DNA of 64,000 nucleotides from an uncultured Armatimonadota bacterium (GCA_903910385.1 CAIVZM010000024.1:1-64000); one strand, 5' to 3'. Shown: positions 54,752-63,992, counted from the stretch's first letter. A program made the numbers and translations. The notes: generated by a model not told the origin, from the sequence alone.

Positions 54752-55975
54752 ATGCGAATCCCATCAATCGTCCTGACGCGACCCGCTCTCACCGGGCGCG
54801 CTTTTATCGTCTCGACAGTGACATTACTGTTACTGTCTGCGCAATCCTCAGTCGTTAGAGCGCAAACCTATTTTGATACGTCTGGAGTGACCATCGGAAC
54901 TACTTCTGGCGATGCTATTATTGGTCAGAATACGACGAATCCAATCACTGTTTATGGCAATAACAGTACCAATATTGGTTTATACGCCTATGTATACAAT
55001 AACGCCACCTTCAATATCAGTGGCGGTGTTGTCAATGGAGTCACCAACACCAAGAATAACAGTAATCTCGTAATGTCCGGCGGACTATTGAAAGATGATC
55101 TGTACACGGACGATGACAGTTCGGCGACCATTACCGGAGGTTCGGTAAAAGGGAACGTCATTACCAGTAATTCCAGTTCATTGACTCTGAGCGGCGGTAT
55201 CTTTAGTAAATCGCTTGCTGTATACGATGATAGTATTGCGAACGTCAACGGCGGAACAATCACTCAATACGCTATTTTGGATACCAACGGCGTTCTCAAC
55301 CAAACAGGCGGTAATATTATCAAAGGAGTCGAGACCTATACGAACAGCGCCTTCAATCTGTCCGGCGGAACGGTTTCAAACTACATCCAAACGTCGGATT
55401 CTAGCTCCTTTGTCTTCAACAGCGGTATCGTTAAAGCTGAAATAACCGCTTTTTCGATGAGTTCCATTCTCATCAACGGCGGAACGGTGACTGCGAACCT
55501 TTTTACCGCTGATACCAGTTCCCTTCGCATGACCGGAGGAACCGCAAACAGTCTGCAGTCGTTCAATTCCAGCTTTGTCAGCTTTGTAGGTGGGACATTG
55601 AAGGGCGACCTTTTCACCTCGGATACCAGTGTGGTAAATATCAGCGGAGGCAAGATTAAGGGGAGTCTTTGGGTGAATGGCGGTTCTCTGTCTCTATTCG
55701 GCGGGGATTTGATGACACAACTGGTAAACTCGAACTTTGTTGACGGTGGACTGTCGTATTCACAATACACTCTGTCTGGCGTATTGCAGGACGGGACCAG
55801 CGTTGCGGGTAAGAATCTCTACTTGCTGAATCCGTCAAGTGGCGGAACAGGTAGCCTCGCTCTGGTGAATGCGCCGGAACCAACTCCACTGGCGCTTCTG
55901 GGATGTGGTCTGGTAGTCGCCCTGTTGTCTTCACGCGGAGCGTTTGGACAAATTGCACGACGATTCAATCGCTGA
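54752..55975 (+). CDS. PEP-CTERM protein with Ser/Thr/Asn-rich beta-solenoid repeats
   Basis: A 407-residue exported protein. A signal peptide ends near SVVRAQ (residue 37). The body consists of some twelve short repeats centred on SGG or NGG (for example NISGGVVNG, VMSGGLLKD, LSGGTVSNY), which predict a beta-helix as in adhesins. The C-terminus has the sorting signal APEPTPLALLGCG followed by a hydrophobic helix and a basic tail. Exosortase would process it. The exosortase gene is not in the window. GC content is lower than in its neighbours. It is probably a surface or extracellular-matrix protein. Confidence 0.85.
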   Translation: MRIPSIVLTRPALTGRAFIVSTVTLLLLSAQSSVVRAQTYFDTSGVTIGTTSGDAIIGQNTTNPITVYGNNSTNIGLYAYVYNNATFNISGGVVNGVTNTKNNSNLVMSGGLLKDDLYTDDDSSATITGGSVKGNVITSNSSSLTLSGGIFSKSLAVYDDSIANVNGGTITQYAILDTNGVLNQTGGNIIKGVETYTNSAFNLSGGTVSNYIQTSDSSSFVFNSGIVKAEITAFSMSSILINGGTVTANLFTADTSSLRMTGGTANSLQSFNSSFVSFVGGTLKGDLFTSDTSVVNISGGKIKGSLWVNGGSLSLFGGDLMTQLVNSNFVDGGLSYSQYTLSGVLQDGTSVAGKNLYLLNPSSGGTGSLALVNAPEPTPLALLGCGLVVALLSSRGAFGQIARRFNR

Positions 55976-56000
55976 TTGCTCTTTACAAAGTCAGTTCATG

Positions 56001-56040
56001 AAACAAAACGACCTGTCCCAATGGACAGGTCGTTTTGTTT
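56001..56040 (+). terminator. Strong terminator after the PEP-CTERM gene
   Basis: A perfect 18-bp stem, AAACAAAACGACCTGTCC, with a four-base CAAT loop ends in TTTTGTTT. It is the clearest intrinsic terminator in the window. The 231 bases after it hold no visible gene. Confidence 0.9.
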
Positions 56041-56271
56041 TTGGGGTTTCGGCGCACTGCTGGTTCCAGGCTTTGACGCAGGAGAGTCAAAATACCGAAT
56101 TTCCCATGGAAAATCGGATTTTTTGAATACATCTGGTCCATCTCGGAACTTCTGGTACATCGGTATTTGTTTCCCACCTGTACGATCAGAAGTAACCCTC
56201 ATGCCTGAGAAAAATTCAAAACGATCCTTTCCGCCGTGTCGCCAACGTCGGATTAGCAAAGTCTGACGCAT

Positions 56272-57198
56272 ATGACTTTCAAATTGCAAGTAGAGCAAGA
56301 CTCTGTTTCCGCTCCTGCCGTCTTTCCGGAAACGATAGAAGCCCACTATCGTTACAATTCTGGCACACAGATGCTCATTCGCGAATGTAAGCCCGGAGCG
56401 ATTTCACTTGGTCACGGTCATCGCGAGCATGTCCTGATCTGTCGATGGGGTCGAAGCGAATCCTTGGCTGAAAGACGAAACGCTGAACCTATATATTCCG
56501 CTCTACGTTCCGATGGGCGATTGTATGAATCGCGTCATCTTCCCGTTCCTTCGGTAACGTTTATCCCGGCGCAGAATCCCTTTGCATGGGAATGGTCCTT
56601 CCGTTCGAATTCGATTCACCTGTTGCTCGATCCAAAAACGCTGGAAGCTATCGATCCAGAACTCTTTGTTCCTAACAGCGAAGACATGCTGTTGCAATTT
56701 TACCGAACCGACCCTTTTGTCGTTGCGCTGATGGAGCGCCTTCGCGACGAGCTTGCGGGTTCTGGTTATGGTTCTTCGCTGGCGACTGATAGCGTAATCA
56801 ATCTACTGGGCATTCATCTCCTGAGGAAATACTGCAAGACGCCCCTGGTGAAAATTACTACTCCGTGCGGACTATCGGCAACGCGGAAACCATTAGTCCT
56901 CGATTTGATCGAAGAACGCCTGACGGACAATATTCGACTGGAAGAACTGGCGGCTGTGGCGGGCATCTCACAATTTCATTTTGCACGGCAATTCAAAGCG
57001 TCCGTGGGCGTTTCACCACATGAGTACCAGTTGAGAAGGCGTATCGAACGTGCGCGAAATTTGTTGTTGGCTTCCTCTGAGCCGACGCAGACGGAAATCG
57101 CGCATTCGTTGGGCTTCTCCGATGAAAGTCATTTTCGAAAACACTTCAAACGCATCGTCGGGGTAACGCCCGGTCAATTCCGCAGCCAGTCAAGATAA
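56272..57198 (+). CDS. AraC-family transcriptional regulator
   Basis: A 308-residue regulator. The N-terminal 190 residues form a sensor domain unlike the cupin of the other AraC protein here. The C-terminal double helix-turn-helix (about 205-305) has IRLEELAAVAGISQFHFARQ and EIAHSLGFSDESHFRKHFKR, ending VGVTPGQFR. No obvious -10 box or SD precedes ATG 56272. It is followed, after 167 bases, by the propeller gene in the same direction, which is a possible target. Confidence 0.88.
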   Translation: MTFKLQVEQDSVSAPAVFPETIEAHYRYNSGTQMLIRECKPGAISLGHGHREHVLICRWGRSESLAERRNAEPIYSALRSDGRLYESRHLPVPSVTFIPAQNPFAWEWSFRSNSIHLLLDPKTLEAIDPELFVPNSEDMLLQFYRTDPFVVALMERLRDELAGSGYGSSLATDSVINLLGIHLLRKYCKTPLVKITTPCGLSATRKPLVLDLIEERLTDNIRLEELAAVAGISQFHFARQFKASVGVSPHEYQLRRRIERARNLLLASSEPTQTEIAHSLGFSDESHFRKHFKRIVGVTPGQFRSQSR

Positions 57199-57365
57199 AA
57201 ATGTCGGGCTAAAGTAGCAAGTTCGTACTGAAAGTCGGCAATTACATTCCTTCTATCTCGTTTCAGCGAATATAGAATTGCATTGCGGCTGAGGGAAGGA
57301 CTTTCCTGAAAAGTTCAGCGCCGACCCTGCATCCGTGAATCCCCCTCTTGAGGAGACCGATCACT

Positions 57366-58463
57366 ATGATCCACACACGACGAAACGCGCTTAAAGTAGG
57401 CAGCGCAATTTTTGCTATCCTGACAACGGTAGGTTCTGCGCTTTCCACGAAAACGGCGAACGCTCAGGCAGGAGCCGTTTTTACCACCACCAATACTGCG
57501 ACCAATAGCGTCCGTATGTTCCTGCGCAGCGCCAATGGCGCACTGACCGCAGGCGCTGAGTATGCAACGGGCGGAACAGGCGGCGGGGGCGGTCTTGGAA
57601 GTCAGGGAGCCGTGATTTTATCGACGGACAACAAATGGCTTTTCGCAGTCAATGCCGTCAGCAGCGATATTTCGGTCTTTTCCGTGCAACCGAACGGTAT
57701 CACTCTTACAGGGCGATACCCATCGGGAGGTAGCCGACCGATCAGTCTCTCTATCTCGGGAAACCTTCTTTATGTGGTGAATGCCGGCATTCCCAACAAC
57801 ATTACCGGATTTACGGTTTCCGCGAACGGCGTCCTGACGGCGATTCCGAACTCCACGCAGCCCCTGAGTGCGAATAACGCGAATCCGGGGCAGATTGGCT
57901 TCGATCCCTTCGGTGCTTTGCTCGCCGTTACCGAGAAGGGGACGAACATGATCAGCATCTTTGCGGTCAACGCCCAGGGCGCCGCCAGTCCCCGTGTCAG
58001 CGGTCAATCTATCGGTAGCACCCCCTTTGGTTTCGGGTTCGACTGGCTCGGACGTCTGTATGTTTCCGAAGCGGCAAGCGCCAGCGTCTCGTCCTACTAT
58101 ATTTCTTCGTTCGGCATACTTCCGATCAGCGCCATCGTTGGAACTCTTCAGGCGGCTCCGTGCTGGGTTGCGGTCAGCAAAGGCGGAAATCGACTGTGGA
58201 CGGGCAATGCCGGAGCGAGTCGAAGCGTTTCCGCTTTCAGCATCGCAAAGAACGGCACAATCAATCTGATCGAATCGGTGGCGGCTGGCGGATTACAGGG
58301 AACCACGGACCTGGCGATTGATGCCAGCAACCGCTATCTCTATGCTCTGGAAAATACGGGCGGAGCAGTTCGCGGCTTCCGTATCCTGCCAGATGGTCGG
58401 CTTGAATTGATCGGTTCCGTGGGCTCCTTTGGCGCTGGCTTCACGGGACTTGCGGCTTACTAA
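57366..58463 (+). CDS. Secreted lactonase-family beta-propeller protein
   Basis: A 365-residue exported protein. The signal peptide has a basic start (MIHTRRNALKVG) and cleavage near TANAQA. The mature part is a seven-bladed propeller of the 6-phosphogluconolactonase (YkgB/Lactonase) type, with repeats such as NKWLFAVNAVSSDISVFSV and NRYLYALENTGGAVRGFRI. Export argues against the pentose-phosphate role. A strong GAGGAGA lies before ATG 57366, so the upstream TTG 57348 is rejected. Its function may be adhesion or lactone hydrolysis outside the cell. Confidence 0.78.
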   Translation: MIHTRRNALKVGSAIFAILTTVGSALSTKTANAQAGAVFTTTNTATNSVRMFLRSANGALTAGAEYATGGTGGGGGLGSQGAVILSTDNKWLFAVNAVSSDISVFSVQPNGITLTGRYPSGGSRPISLSISGNLLYVVNAGIPNNITGFTVSANGVLTAIPNSTQPLSANNANPGQIGFDPFGALLAVTEKGTNMISIFAVNAQGAASPRVSGQSIGSTPFGFGFDWLGRLYVSEAASASVSSYYISSFGILPISAIVGTLQAAPCWVAVSKGGNRLWTGNAGASRSVSAFSIAKNGTINLIESVAAGGLQGTTDLAIDASNRYLYALENTGGAVRGFRILPDGRLELIGSVGSFGAGFTGLAAY

Positions 58464-58511
58464 ACCCCCTCTCGCTGCGGAATGCAGAGATTCACATCAT
58501 CGATCCTTGCG

Positions 58512-58538
58512 CCGGGAGAGATACTTAATTTCTCCCGG
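58512..58538 (+). terminator. Hairpin between the propeller and PEP-CTERM genes
   Basis: CCGGGAGA and TCTCCCGG pair around an 11-base loop, 48 bases after the propeller stop and 45 bases before the next start. Either a weak terminator or a leader hairpin. Confidence 0.45.
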
Positions 58539-58583
58539 ACGGACATAAACGGAATATTTCATTTCGTTCAGGAGTTTTTATCC

Positions 58584-59141
58584 ATGCACAAAAGAATGAG
58601 CGCCGGTATCGCGCTACTTTCCCTGAGCGTTCTGACGCTCACCACATCTCCCGCCACTGCACAAATCATTACCAATGGAGGATTTGAGACAGGCGATTTT
58701 ACCGGATGGACGCAAACCGGAAATTTCGGTTTCACCTTTGTGGATGGTGACCCCAACACGGACCTGCACGCCGCCTGGCTGGGAGCGTTTGGGACACAAG
58801 GTTATCTCGAACAGGACATAGTCACAACGCCGGGTCAATACTACCAACTGGGTTTCTTCCTGAATAACTTCGGGCAACCCAACTCCTTCGAAGCGGCGAT
58901 TGACAACCTTACCACTTTTTCTGTGGTAGATATGCCGGATCAACCCTATGCTCCGTACACGATCGGCTTTACGGCGACGAACGCTTCCACTAATATCAAG
59001 TTTGGATTCTACAACAATACGGATTATTTCCATCTGGACGATGTATCCGTAACAGCAGTTCCGGAACCAGGCGTTCTTGCCTTTGGAGCGCTGGTGGGTG
59101 TTTCCCTCCTGGGGCTTATCCTGCGACGACGCAGACTTTAA
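58584..59141 (+). CDS. Small PEP-CTERM protein
   Basis: A 185-residue exported protein. The signal peptide ends near SPATAQ (residue 27). The mature part begins ITNGGFETGDFTGWTQTGN, a common start of carbohydrate-binding-like beta-sandwich domains. DYFHLDDVSV is the usual last strand of that domain. The C-terminus has VPEPGVLAFGALV, a hydrophobic helix and RRRRL, a classic PEP-CTERM sorting signal. AGGAG lies before ATG 58584; the frame open to 58482 is not used. It is probably a surface or extracellular polysaccharide-associated protein. Confidence 0.88.
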   Translation: MHKRMSAGIALLSLSVLTLTTSPATAQIITNGGFETGDFTGWTQTGNFGFTFVDGDPNTDLHAAWLGAFGTQGYLEQDIVTTPGQYYQLGFFLNNFGQPNSFEAAIDNLTTFSVVDMPDQPYAPYTIGFTATNASTNIKFGFYNNTDYFHLDDVSVTAVPEPGVLAFGALVGVSLLGLILRRRRL

Positions 59142-59156
59142 TAGAAAACTTACCTG

Positions 59157-59191
59157 GGCGCGTTCCATTCCATGGCGGAAAAGAACGCGCC
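59157..59191. terminator. Terminator between convergent genes
   Basis: GGCGCGTTC and GAACGCGCC pair perfectly across a 17-base loop, between the ends of the PEP-CTERM gene and the DUF4832-like gene. Confidence 0.65.
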
Positions 59192-59217
59192 TATCTTCTC
59201 ACTTCTTTCTGAGGCAA

Positions 59218-60597
59218 CTATCCGCTGATTTCCATTTCGCCCAGTCGATAGCGCTTCTCTCCATCATCATTATCCAGAGGTAAGTTATACAGCGGGACGC
59301 TTTCCCGGTTCGCTACCGAGAAGTAGATGGCATATTTTCCCGGCTTTACGCGCGGCATCGAGGCGGGAATCGGGTAATCCCGAACTTCGGCGCGATCCGC
59401 AGTACTGCCGGGCGGCAATTCCTTGAGATTCTCCTTCGTTCCTACGCCGGACCAGATAATTTTGTCCCCATCCTTGATGGTAATAGCGGGAAATCCGCCC
59501 CGGTAACAGGGCGCGACTCCGGCATTGCGAAGCCGGACGGCGAAGTTGAATTCCTGACCCGGCGCAATCGCATCCGGCCATTGACCTTGAAGAATCTGCA
59601 ATCGATAGCCAATTCTTTGGTTGATACGGTCAACTAGGCTTTTATTACCCTTCAAATCTTTACCGTCCCCGTTGAGAAATTCATCCGGGAACCAGTGAAT
59701 CCTCATCTGGCTTGCATGAAATCGTTCCATGGCACGGTAGAGTTCGCTCCCATCGCCCCACCACCCCTTATTCACGGCATCGCCGTAGTGATGGTGTTCC
59801 AACAGAATCGGACGTTCCCTCCAGACCGGATCAGCATACCTCGCAGCAGGCTCGAAATTACGATGGTTGACGGCAATAGACCAGTCAGCGATACCGAATC
59901 CAAGACGTTTGACGGTGTCCATCACTCTTGCAGGATCGGAGGCGGTAGAAATGAAGTCGTCGTTGACATGAAGTGGGGTATCTGGAAAATGCCTTCGATA
60001 CATTTCCAGATGGCGTATTTTGACATCGGTCGGAATCGGAGGGAATTCGCCCGAAGGAACCCAGAAATGCCCCTCGCCCCAGGTTCCAAGTGATCCAACC
60101 TCCACAAACGCGACATATGGCTTCCCGTTGTAACGCCGCCCCGCCTCTTTGAGAAACGAATCGAACTCCTGCATAAAGACCGGGTCGTCCCAGTTCGGGA
60201 CGAAATGCTTGTTGCCGGAGTATTCTCTGCCTTTCGCTCCTTTGTCTCGAAGCCAGACAGGAGTGGAGGGAGGTGTTCCTGCGGTACTGAACACAATCCA
60301 GTTGAAGCCTACCTGCTTCCCTGCAGCGATCCATTTCTGAGCTATTTTATCCGTGTAATCCCAATTGTATTTCCCCTCCTGAGGCTCTACGCGACCCCAA
60401 CCGATACGAAAAGATACGCCATTACAACCGGGGAACCAGTTGAGTGTATCTCCATCCTTCAATCGAACGCCAAATCCGGTATCAACGTTATCCGTGTAAT
60501 AGGCGAGAAACCATCCCATTCCCGGGTTATTAAGGACTTTGCCGTTATCTTTCGGCTTAACAATCATGCGCGATAATCTTTCATACGATCGCGACAT
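59218..60597 (-). CDS. DUF4832-type glycosidase-like protein
   Basis: A 459-residue protein. The N-terminal two thirds look like a TIM barrel of the GH42/DUF4832 kind: VLNNPGMGWFLAYYTDN at the start, SFRIGWGRVEPQEGKYNWDY, and FVEVGSLGTWGEGHF with a candidate catalytic Glu. The last 120 residues form a beta-sandwich DUF4832 domain (FNFAVRLRNAGVAPCYRGG). No signal peptide is evident. The start is uncertain among TTG 60618, ATG 60597 and ATG 60567. It may hydrolyse or bind glycans. Activity is not established for the family. Confidence 0.72.
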   Translation of the reverse strand: MSRSYERLSRMIVKPKDNGKVLNNPGMGWFLAYYTDNVDTGFGVRLKDGDTLNWFPGCNGVSFRIGWGRVEPQEGKYNWDYTDKIAQKWIAAGKQVGFNWIVFSTAGTPPSTPVWLRDKGAKGREYSGNKHFVPNWDDPVFMQEFDSFLKEAGRRYNGKPYVAFVEVGSLGTWGEGHFWVPSGEFPPIPTDVKIRHLEMYRRHFPDTPLHVNDDFISTASDPARVMDTVKRLGFGIADWSIAVNHRNFEPAARYADPVWRERPILLEHHHYGDAVNKGWWGDGSELYRAMERFHASQMRIHWFPDEFLNGDGKDLKGNKSLVDRINQRIGYRLQILQGQWPDAIAPGQEFNFAVRLRNAGVAPCYRGGFPAITIKDGDKIIWSGVGTKENLKELPPGSTADRAEVRDYPIPASMPRVKPGKYAIYFSVANRESVPLYNLPLDNDDGEKRYRLGEMEISG

Positions 60598-60745
60598 AGA
60601 GGACACGCCGCTGATCAAGAGCCTACTTTTGATTATACGTCAGATAGAATGAGGATATAGCTTCCTCCAAACACTGTTACAGGGAACCGATTTTCAGAAG
60701 CGCGATTCCTTTGATAAACAGGGAGTAAAACACATCCAATGTCTG

Positions 60746-60751
60746 TAACAT
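60746..60751 (+). promoter_or_regulatory. -10 box TAACAT, predicted leaderless start
   Basis: TAACAT is followed by seven bases and the ATG at 60759. Confidence 0.4.
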
Positions 60752-60758
60752 AAATGTC

Positions 60759-61403
60759 ATGGATAAAATAGAAACTGCCGGATCCAACCTTTCAGAGAGT
60801 CAGTTGCGTCGGTGGCTGATTCATGAGGATGTTTATCTGAGTCGTACCACTCGCGAGTGGCTCAAAAATACCGACCCAGAAATATCTACCGGAATGCTGT
60901 CGGATGTCGCCCGAGACGCCGAACTGGAAAGCGCTCACCCGATTGCGCTTTTACTGCGAGGCTTTGTTCTGGCTGGCTTTTCGCCTTCCATGGCGATTCT
61001 TGGCGGCAGCGTCTATGACCGCAAGGCGGGAATTCGTGCTGCCATACTGCTGGGTCGTATGGGAGATATCCGGGCGCTCGCGCCCCTCATGCGTCTCTGG
61101 ACGGATAAATCCTCTATCAAGAGCAAATATCACAATGATATAGAGTCAATACTGACCCGGTTGCTGGCGGAATCGGAACAGGATGAGCTAAGACCACATT
61201 TTGATTCGATCGAGGATTTAATTCGACGAATCTGGAAAGCGCATTCCAGTAGTGATTTATCGCCGGAGCAAACGGTATTGATCATCGCTGGACTCGATGC
61301 CATTGGAAAGGTGACAGTTTCTGGCGCAGGCAACTTGAAGGAAGTGATAAAGACATCACCGACAACAAAACCAAATCGTCTCCGAGTACAGCAGTCTCTC
61401 TGA
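60759..61403 (+). CDS. Helical-repeat protein of unknown function
   Basis: A 214-residue, mostly helical cytoplasmic protein. SVYDRKAGIRAAILLGRMGDIRALAPLMRLW resembles one HEAT-type repeat, and the rest is predicted helical without clear repeats. No catalytic motif is seen. A -10 box lies seven bases before the ATG. The stop codon is the first base triplet of a 14-bp tandem repeat. It is followed, after 100 bases, by the dus gene. Confidence 0.55.
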   Translation: MDKIETAGSNLSESQLRRWLIHEDVYLSRTTREWLKNTDPEISTGMLSDVARDAELESAHPIALLLRGFVLAGFSPSMAILGGSVYDRKAGIRAAILLGRMGDIRALAPLMRLWTDKSSIKSKYHNDIESILTRLLAESEQDELRPHFDSIEDLIRRIWKAHSSSDLSPEQTVLIIAGLDAIGKVTVSGAGNLKEVIKTSPTTKPNRLRVQQSL

Positions 61404-61456
61404 AGGTTGCTATATGATGGTTGCTATATGATGGTTGCTATATGAAGGTTGCTATA
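61401..61456. repeat. Four 14-bp tandem units at a gene end
   Basis: Units TGAAGGTTGCTATA, TGATGGTTGCTATA (twice) and TGAAGGTTGCTATA start at 61401, 61415, 61429 and 61443. The first TGA is the stop codon of the preceding gene. Each unit offers a further TGA in some frame. Confidence 0.9.
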
Positions 61457-61490
61457 TCAGGTGGTAAAACCCCGAAATTGAAATCTGCGC

Positions 61491-61496
61491 TATACT
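61491..61496 (+). promoter_or_regulatory. -10 box TATACT, predicted leaderless start of dus
   Basis: TATACT is followed by seven bases and the ATG at 61504. Confidence 0.5.
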
Positions 61497-61503
61497 ATGT
61501 CCG

Positions 61504-62619
61504 ATGATTTTACCGGATGTTCCTGCTGTTATCCTTGCGCCAATGGAGGGCTTGACAGACGCTCCAATGCGAGAAGTACAGGGCGAGATCGGGGCGTTCG
61601 ATTTTTCTGTTGCGGAATTCATACGGATCAGTAACAGTATCCCTTCCAGAACCGCTTTCTTTCATGCCCTGCCTGAGTTGAGGCGAGATAGCAGGACGAA
61701 AAGCGGTCTGCCGGTGTATGTGCAGTTACTGGGAGGTCACCCGGGCAGATTGGCGGAATCAGCAGTAGTGGCGGTGAGATCGGGCGCAAAAGTGATCGAT
61801 ATCAATTTCGGCTGTCCCGCTCCGCTGGTTAATAATCATGATGGAGGAGCATCGCTACTCAAGCATCCGAAACGGATAAAGGAGATCGTCGCGGCTATTC
61901 GCGATGCAGTCCCCCATGAAATTCCGGTATCCGCTAAACTGCGATTGGGTTGGGACTCCATAGATGCTATCCACGAGAATGCGACAATGGCTGCGGAAGG
62001 GGGAGCGTCCTGGCTGACAATCCATGCACGCACACGCGAACAGGTCTATCGCCCGCCCGTATTCTGGGAACCGGTCAGACTGGTGCGAGAGCGCTTGAAT
62101 ATACCCGTTGTCGCTAACGGAGATTTGTGGACGATGGCGGACTTTCGCCGTTGTCAAGAGGTGACCGGTTGCATTCACTTCATGCTCGGTAGAAGCGCTC
62201 TGGCAAATCCGGCATTGTCTCATCACATTGCCGCAGCGTTGAAGATCGCAGTCCCGCACCGAATAACCCCTCTGGATGCCAGTAAGGAAGATTTTGATTG
62301 GCGACCTTATCTTCGCCGCCTGATCGCACATACGCCGGTATCTTCGCCGAGGGTTGCACGGTATCTGACCGGGCGCTTGAAGCAATGGATGAAGATCGCG
62401 TATTTGCGCGGAAACTGTCCCGCATTTGAGGCAGTAAAGAGCGCTGATTCTCTGGAGGATATATTCTCCGCTCTTAGACGCTCAGATGACGAACCTTACG
62501 AGAAGTTTTCCTTCGAGGGAGTGGAGGAAAATCAGAGCGAAGTTGGACGCGTATCACTTTCTTCACAGACAAATGATTTCTCCCTTGCCTCATGCCTTCA
62601 AGCTTCAGTTGGTGCATAA
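61504..62619 (+). CDS. dus: tRNA-dihydrouridine synthase
   Basis: A 371-residue FMN enzyme that reduces uridines in tRNA D-loops. The barrel begins ILAPMEGLTDAPMRE. The catalytic Cys lies in DINFGCPAPLVNNHDGGAS (about residue 103). KLRLGWDS, WLTIHARTREQVYRP (with His) and VVANGDLWTM are conserved. The helical C-terminal domain is followed by a polar tail of about 30 residues. The NNHDGG segment differs from the NGSGGG of DusA/B/C, so I do not assign a subfamily. The substrate uridine position is unknown. Confidence 0.9.
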   Translation: MILPDVPAVILAPMEGLTDAPMREVQGEIGAFDFSVAEFIRISNSIPSRTAFFHALPELRRDSRTKSGLPVYVQLLGGHPGRLAESAVVAVRSGAKVIDINFGCPAPLVNNHDGGASLLKHPKRIKEIVAAIRDAVPHEIPVSAKLRLGWDSIDAIHENATMAAEGGASWLTIHARTREQVYRPPVFWEPVRLVRERLNIPVVANGDLWTMADFRRCQEVTGCIHFMLGRSALANPALSHHIAAALKIAVPHRITPLDASKEDFDWRPYLRRLIAHTPVSSPRVARYLTGRLKQWMKIAYLRGNCPAFEAVKSADSLEDIFSALRRSDDEPYEKFSFEGVEENQSEVGRVSLSSQTNDFSLASCLQASVGA

Positions 62620-62764
62620 TCGCAAAGGGAAACAGGATAGGGACACAGAATCGCATATCTCCGAAGTGGCATATGTTGCACTTAAGTATCAAGCCGACAC
62701 TATAGAATTTAAACGATTCAAAAATATGCAGGAACGCGCTGTCCGCGCAGGAAGTATGGTCGCT

Positions 62765-63574
62765 ATGCGAATCCAAATCGGCTATGACATTGTAATTCGG
62801 CAGAACCAACCGAACCCAACCGTTCTCATGCTTCATACGCGACCGGATATCGCTCTGGCATTGATCAAGCCGGATGATATCAATCTAGACCCTGAGGTTG
62901 CGACAGCGGAGTACGTCGACGTTTTCGGGAATCGTTGCGTGCGCCTGATGGCTCCTGCAGGATTACTGCGACTTTCGACGCTCACGGAAGTGGAAGATAA
63001 CGGTCAACCCGATCCGGTATATCCCAATGCGCGCCAACTTCCGATTGAGGAACTTCCAGCGGAATGTTTGCAATTTCTGCTACCGAGCCGTTACTGTGAA
63101 GTGGATCTGTTAACCGGCTTCGCATGGGAAAGGTTCGGTCATACTCCACCCGGTTGGGAGAGAGCGCAGGCGATTTCCGATTTTGTTCACAGGCATGTTA
63201 CTTTTGGATACGCCTATGCTCGACCCACTAAAACAGCAGTGGATGTTCTCAATGAAGGGAATGGCGTGTGCCGGGATTACCAGCATCTTGCCATTACTCT
63301 CACACGCGCATTGGGTATTCCTACCCGCTATGCTACCGGCTATCTTGGAGATATTCGAGTGACTCCCGTTCCGGGCGAGATGGATTTTTCCGCCTGGTAT
63401 CAGGTATATCTGAATGGTCAGTGGCATGATTTCGATGCGCGCTTCAATACGCCACGCATCGGAAGAACATTACAGGCTGTAGGCCGCGACGCCGCCGATG
63501 TTGCATTGATAACCACCTTTGGAGCGCATACTCTGGAGAAATTTAAAGTTATCTGTCACGAGATTGTCGACTAG
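62765..63574 (+). CDS. Transglutaminase-like family protein
   Basis: A 269-residue protein. The N-terminal beta domain (MRIQIGYDIVIRQNQPNPTV) is the usual start of the bacterial transglutaminase-like family. The core has the triad Cys in NEGNGVCRDYQHLAIT, His in FSAWYQVYLNGQWHDFD and a following Asp in DARFNTPRIGR. Members act as cysteine proteases or peptide-crosslinking enzymes. The frame is open from 62486 inside the dus gene, but AGGAAG ten bases before ATG 62765 and the family pattern fix the start. Unlike the broken gene at 11022-12501, this copy is intact. Confidence 0.87.
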   Translation: MRIQIGYDIVIRQNQPNPTVLMLHTRPDIALALIKPDDINLDPEVATAEYVDVFGNRCVRLMAPAGLLRLSTLTEVEDNGQPDPVYPNARQLPIEELPAECLQFLLPSRYCEVDLLTGFAWERFGHTPPGWERAQAISDFVHRHVTFGYAYARPTKTAVDVLNEGNGVCRDYQHLAITLTRALGIPTRYATGYLGDIRVTPVPGEMDFSAWYQVYLNGQWHDFDARFNTPRIGRTLQAVGRDAADVALITTFGAHTLEKFKVICHEIVD

Positions 63575-63699
63575 ATTCCCCTGTTTCGTTGATTTCTAAC
63601 GACAAATTTAACGGTATAGTAGGATAAGAAAGCGACTCCCGTTCAGTAAAATCGGGGGTAAGCTTGAAGACAGGCGGCGCCGCCTGTATGGAGGAAAAA

Positions 63700-63927
63700 A
63701 TGGATACATATCAAGCGGAATTCCGCTCACCAGAAATCGAGTGTGACGGTTGCGCCCGTTCTATCAAGATGGCGATTGGTCGAATGACCGGAGTTGCGAC
63801 GGTCACTGTGAACGTTCCTGCGAAAACGATTGCAATCGGATATTCCGATCCTGCAACGGAAGAGCAACTGGTCGCGACTCTGGACAATATCGGGTTTCCG
63901 ATTGAGGAAGCCGTCGCTGTCAAATGA
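63700..63927 (+). CDS. Heavy-metal-associated (CopZ-like) domain protein
   Basis: A 75-residue metal chaperone-type protein. The ferredoxin-like HMA fold has its metal loop at IECDGCARSIKMAI, with the CxxC pair, and a C-terminal IGFPIEEA typical of copper chaperones. GGAGG five bases before ATG 63700 fixes the start; ATG 63688 would add four residues. The usual Met before the first Cys (MTCxxC) is replaced by Glu, which may alter metal choice. No P-type ATPase is next to it in the window. Confidence 0.88.
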   Translation: MDTYQAEFRSPEIECDGCARSIKMAIGRMTGVATVTVNVPAKTIAIGYSDPATEEQLVATLDNIGFPIEEAVAVK

Positions 63928-63958
63928 TTCGCCAATACCATCTTCTGAATCAGTGGCA

Positions 63959-63992
63959 GAACAGGACGAGGCGTCAGCGTCCCGTCCTGTTC
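63959..63992 (+). terminator. Terminator after the HMA gene
   Basis: GAACAGGACG and CGTCCTGTTC pair around a 14-base loop, 31 bases after the stop codon. Confidence 0.65.

Noticed and set aside
54595-54792. Minus-strand 65-codon frame before the PEP-CTERM gene
   Set aside because: It overlaps the start and promoter of the well-supported PEP-CTERM gene and has no ribosome-binding site.
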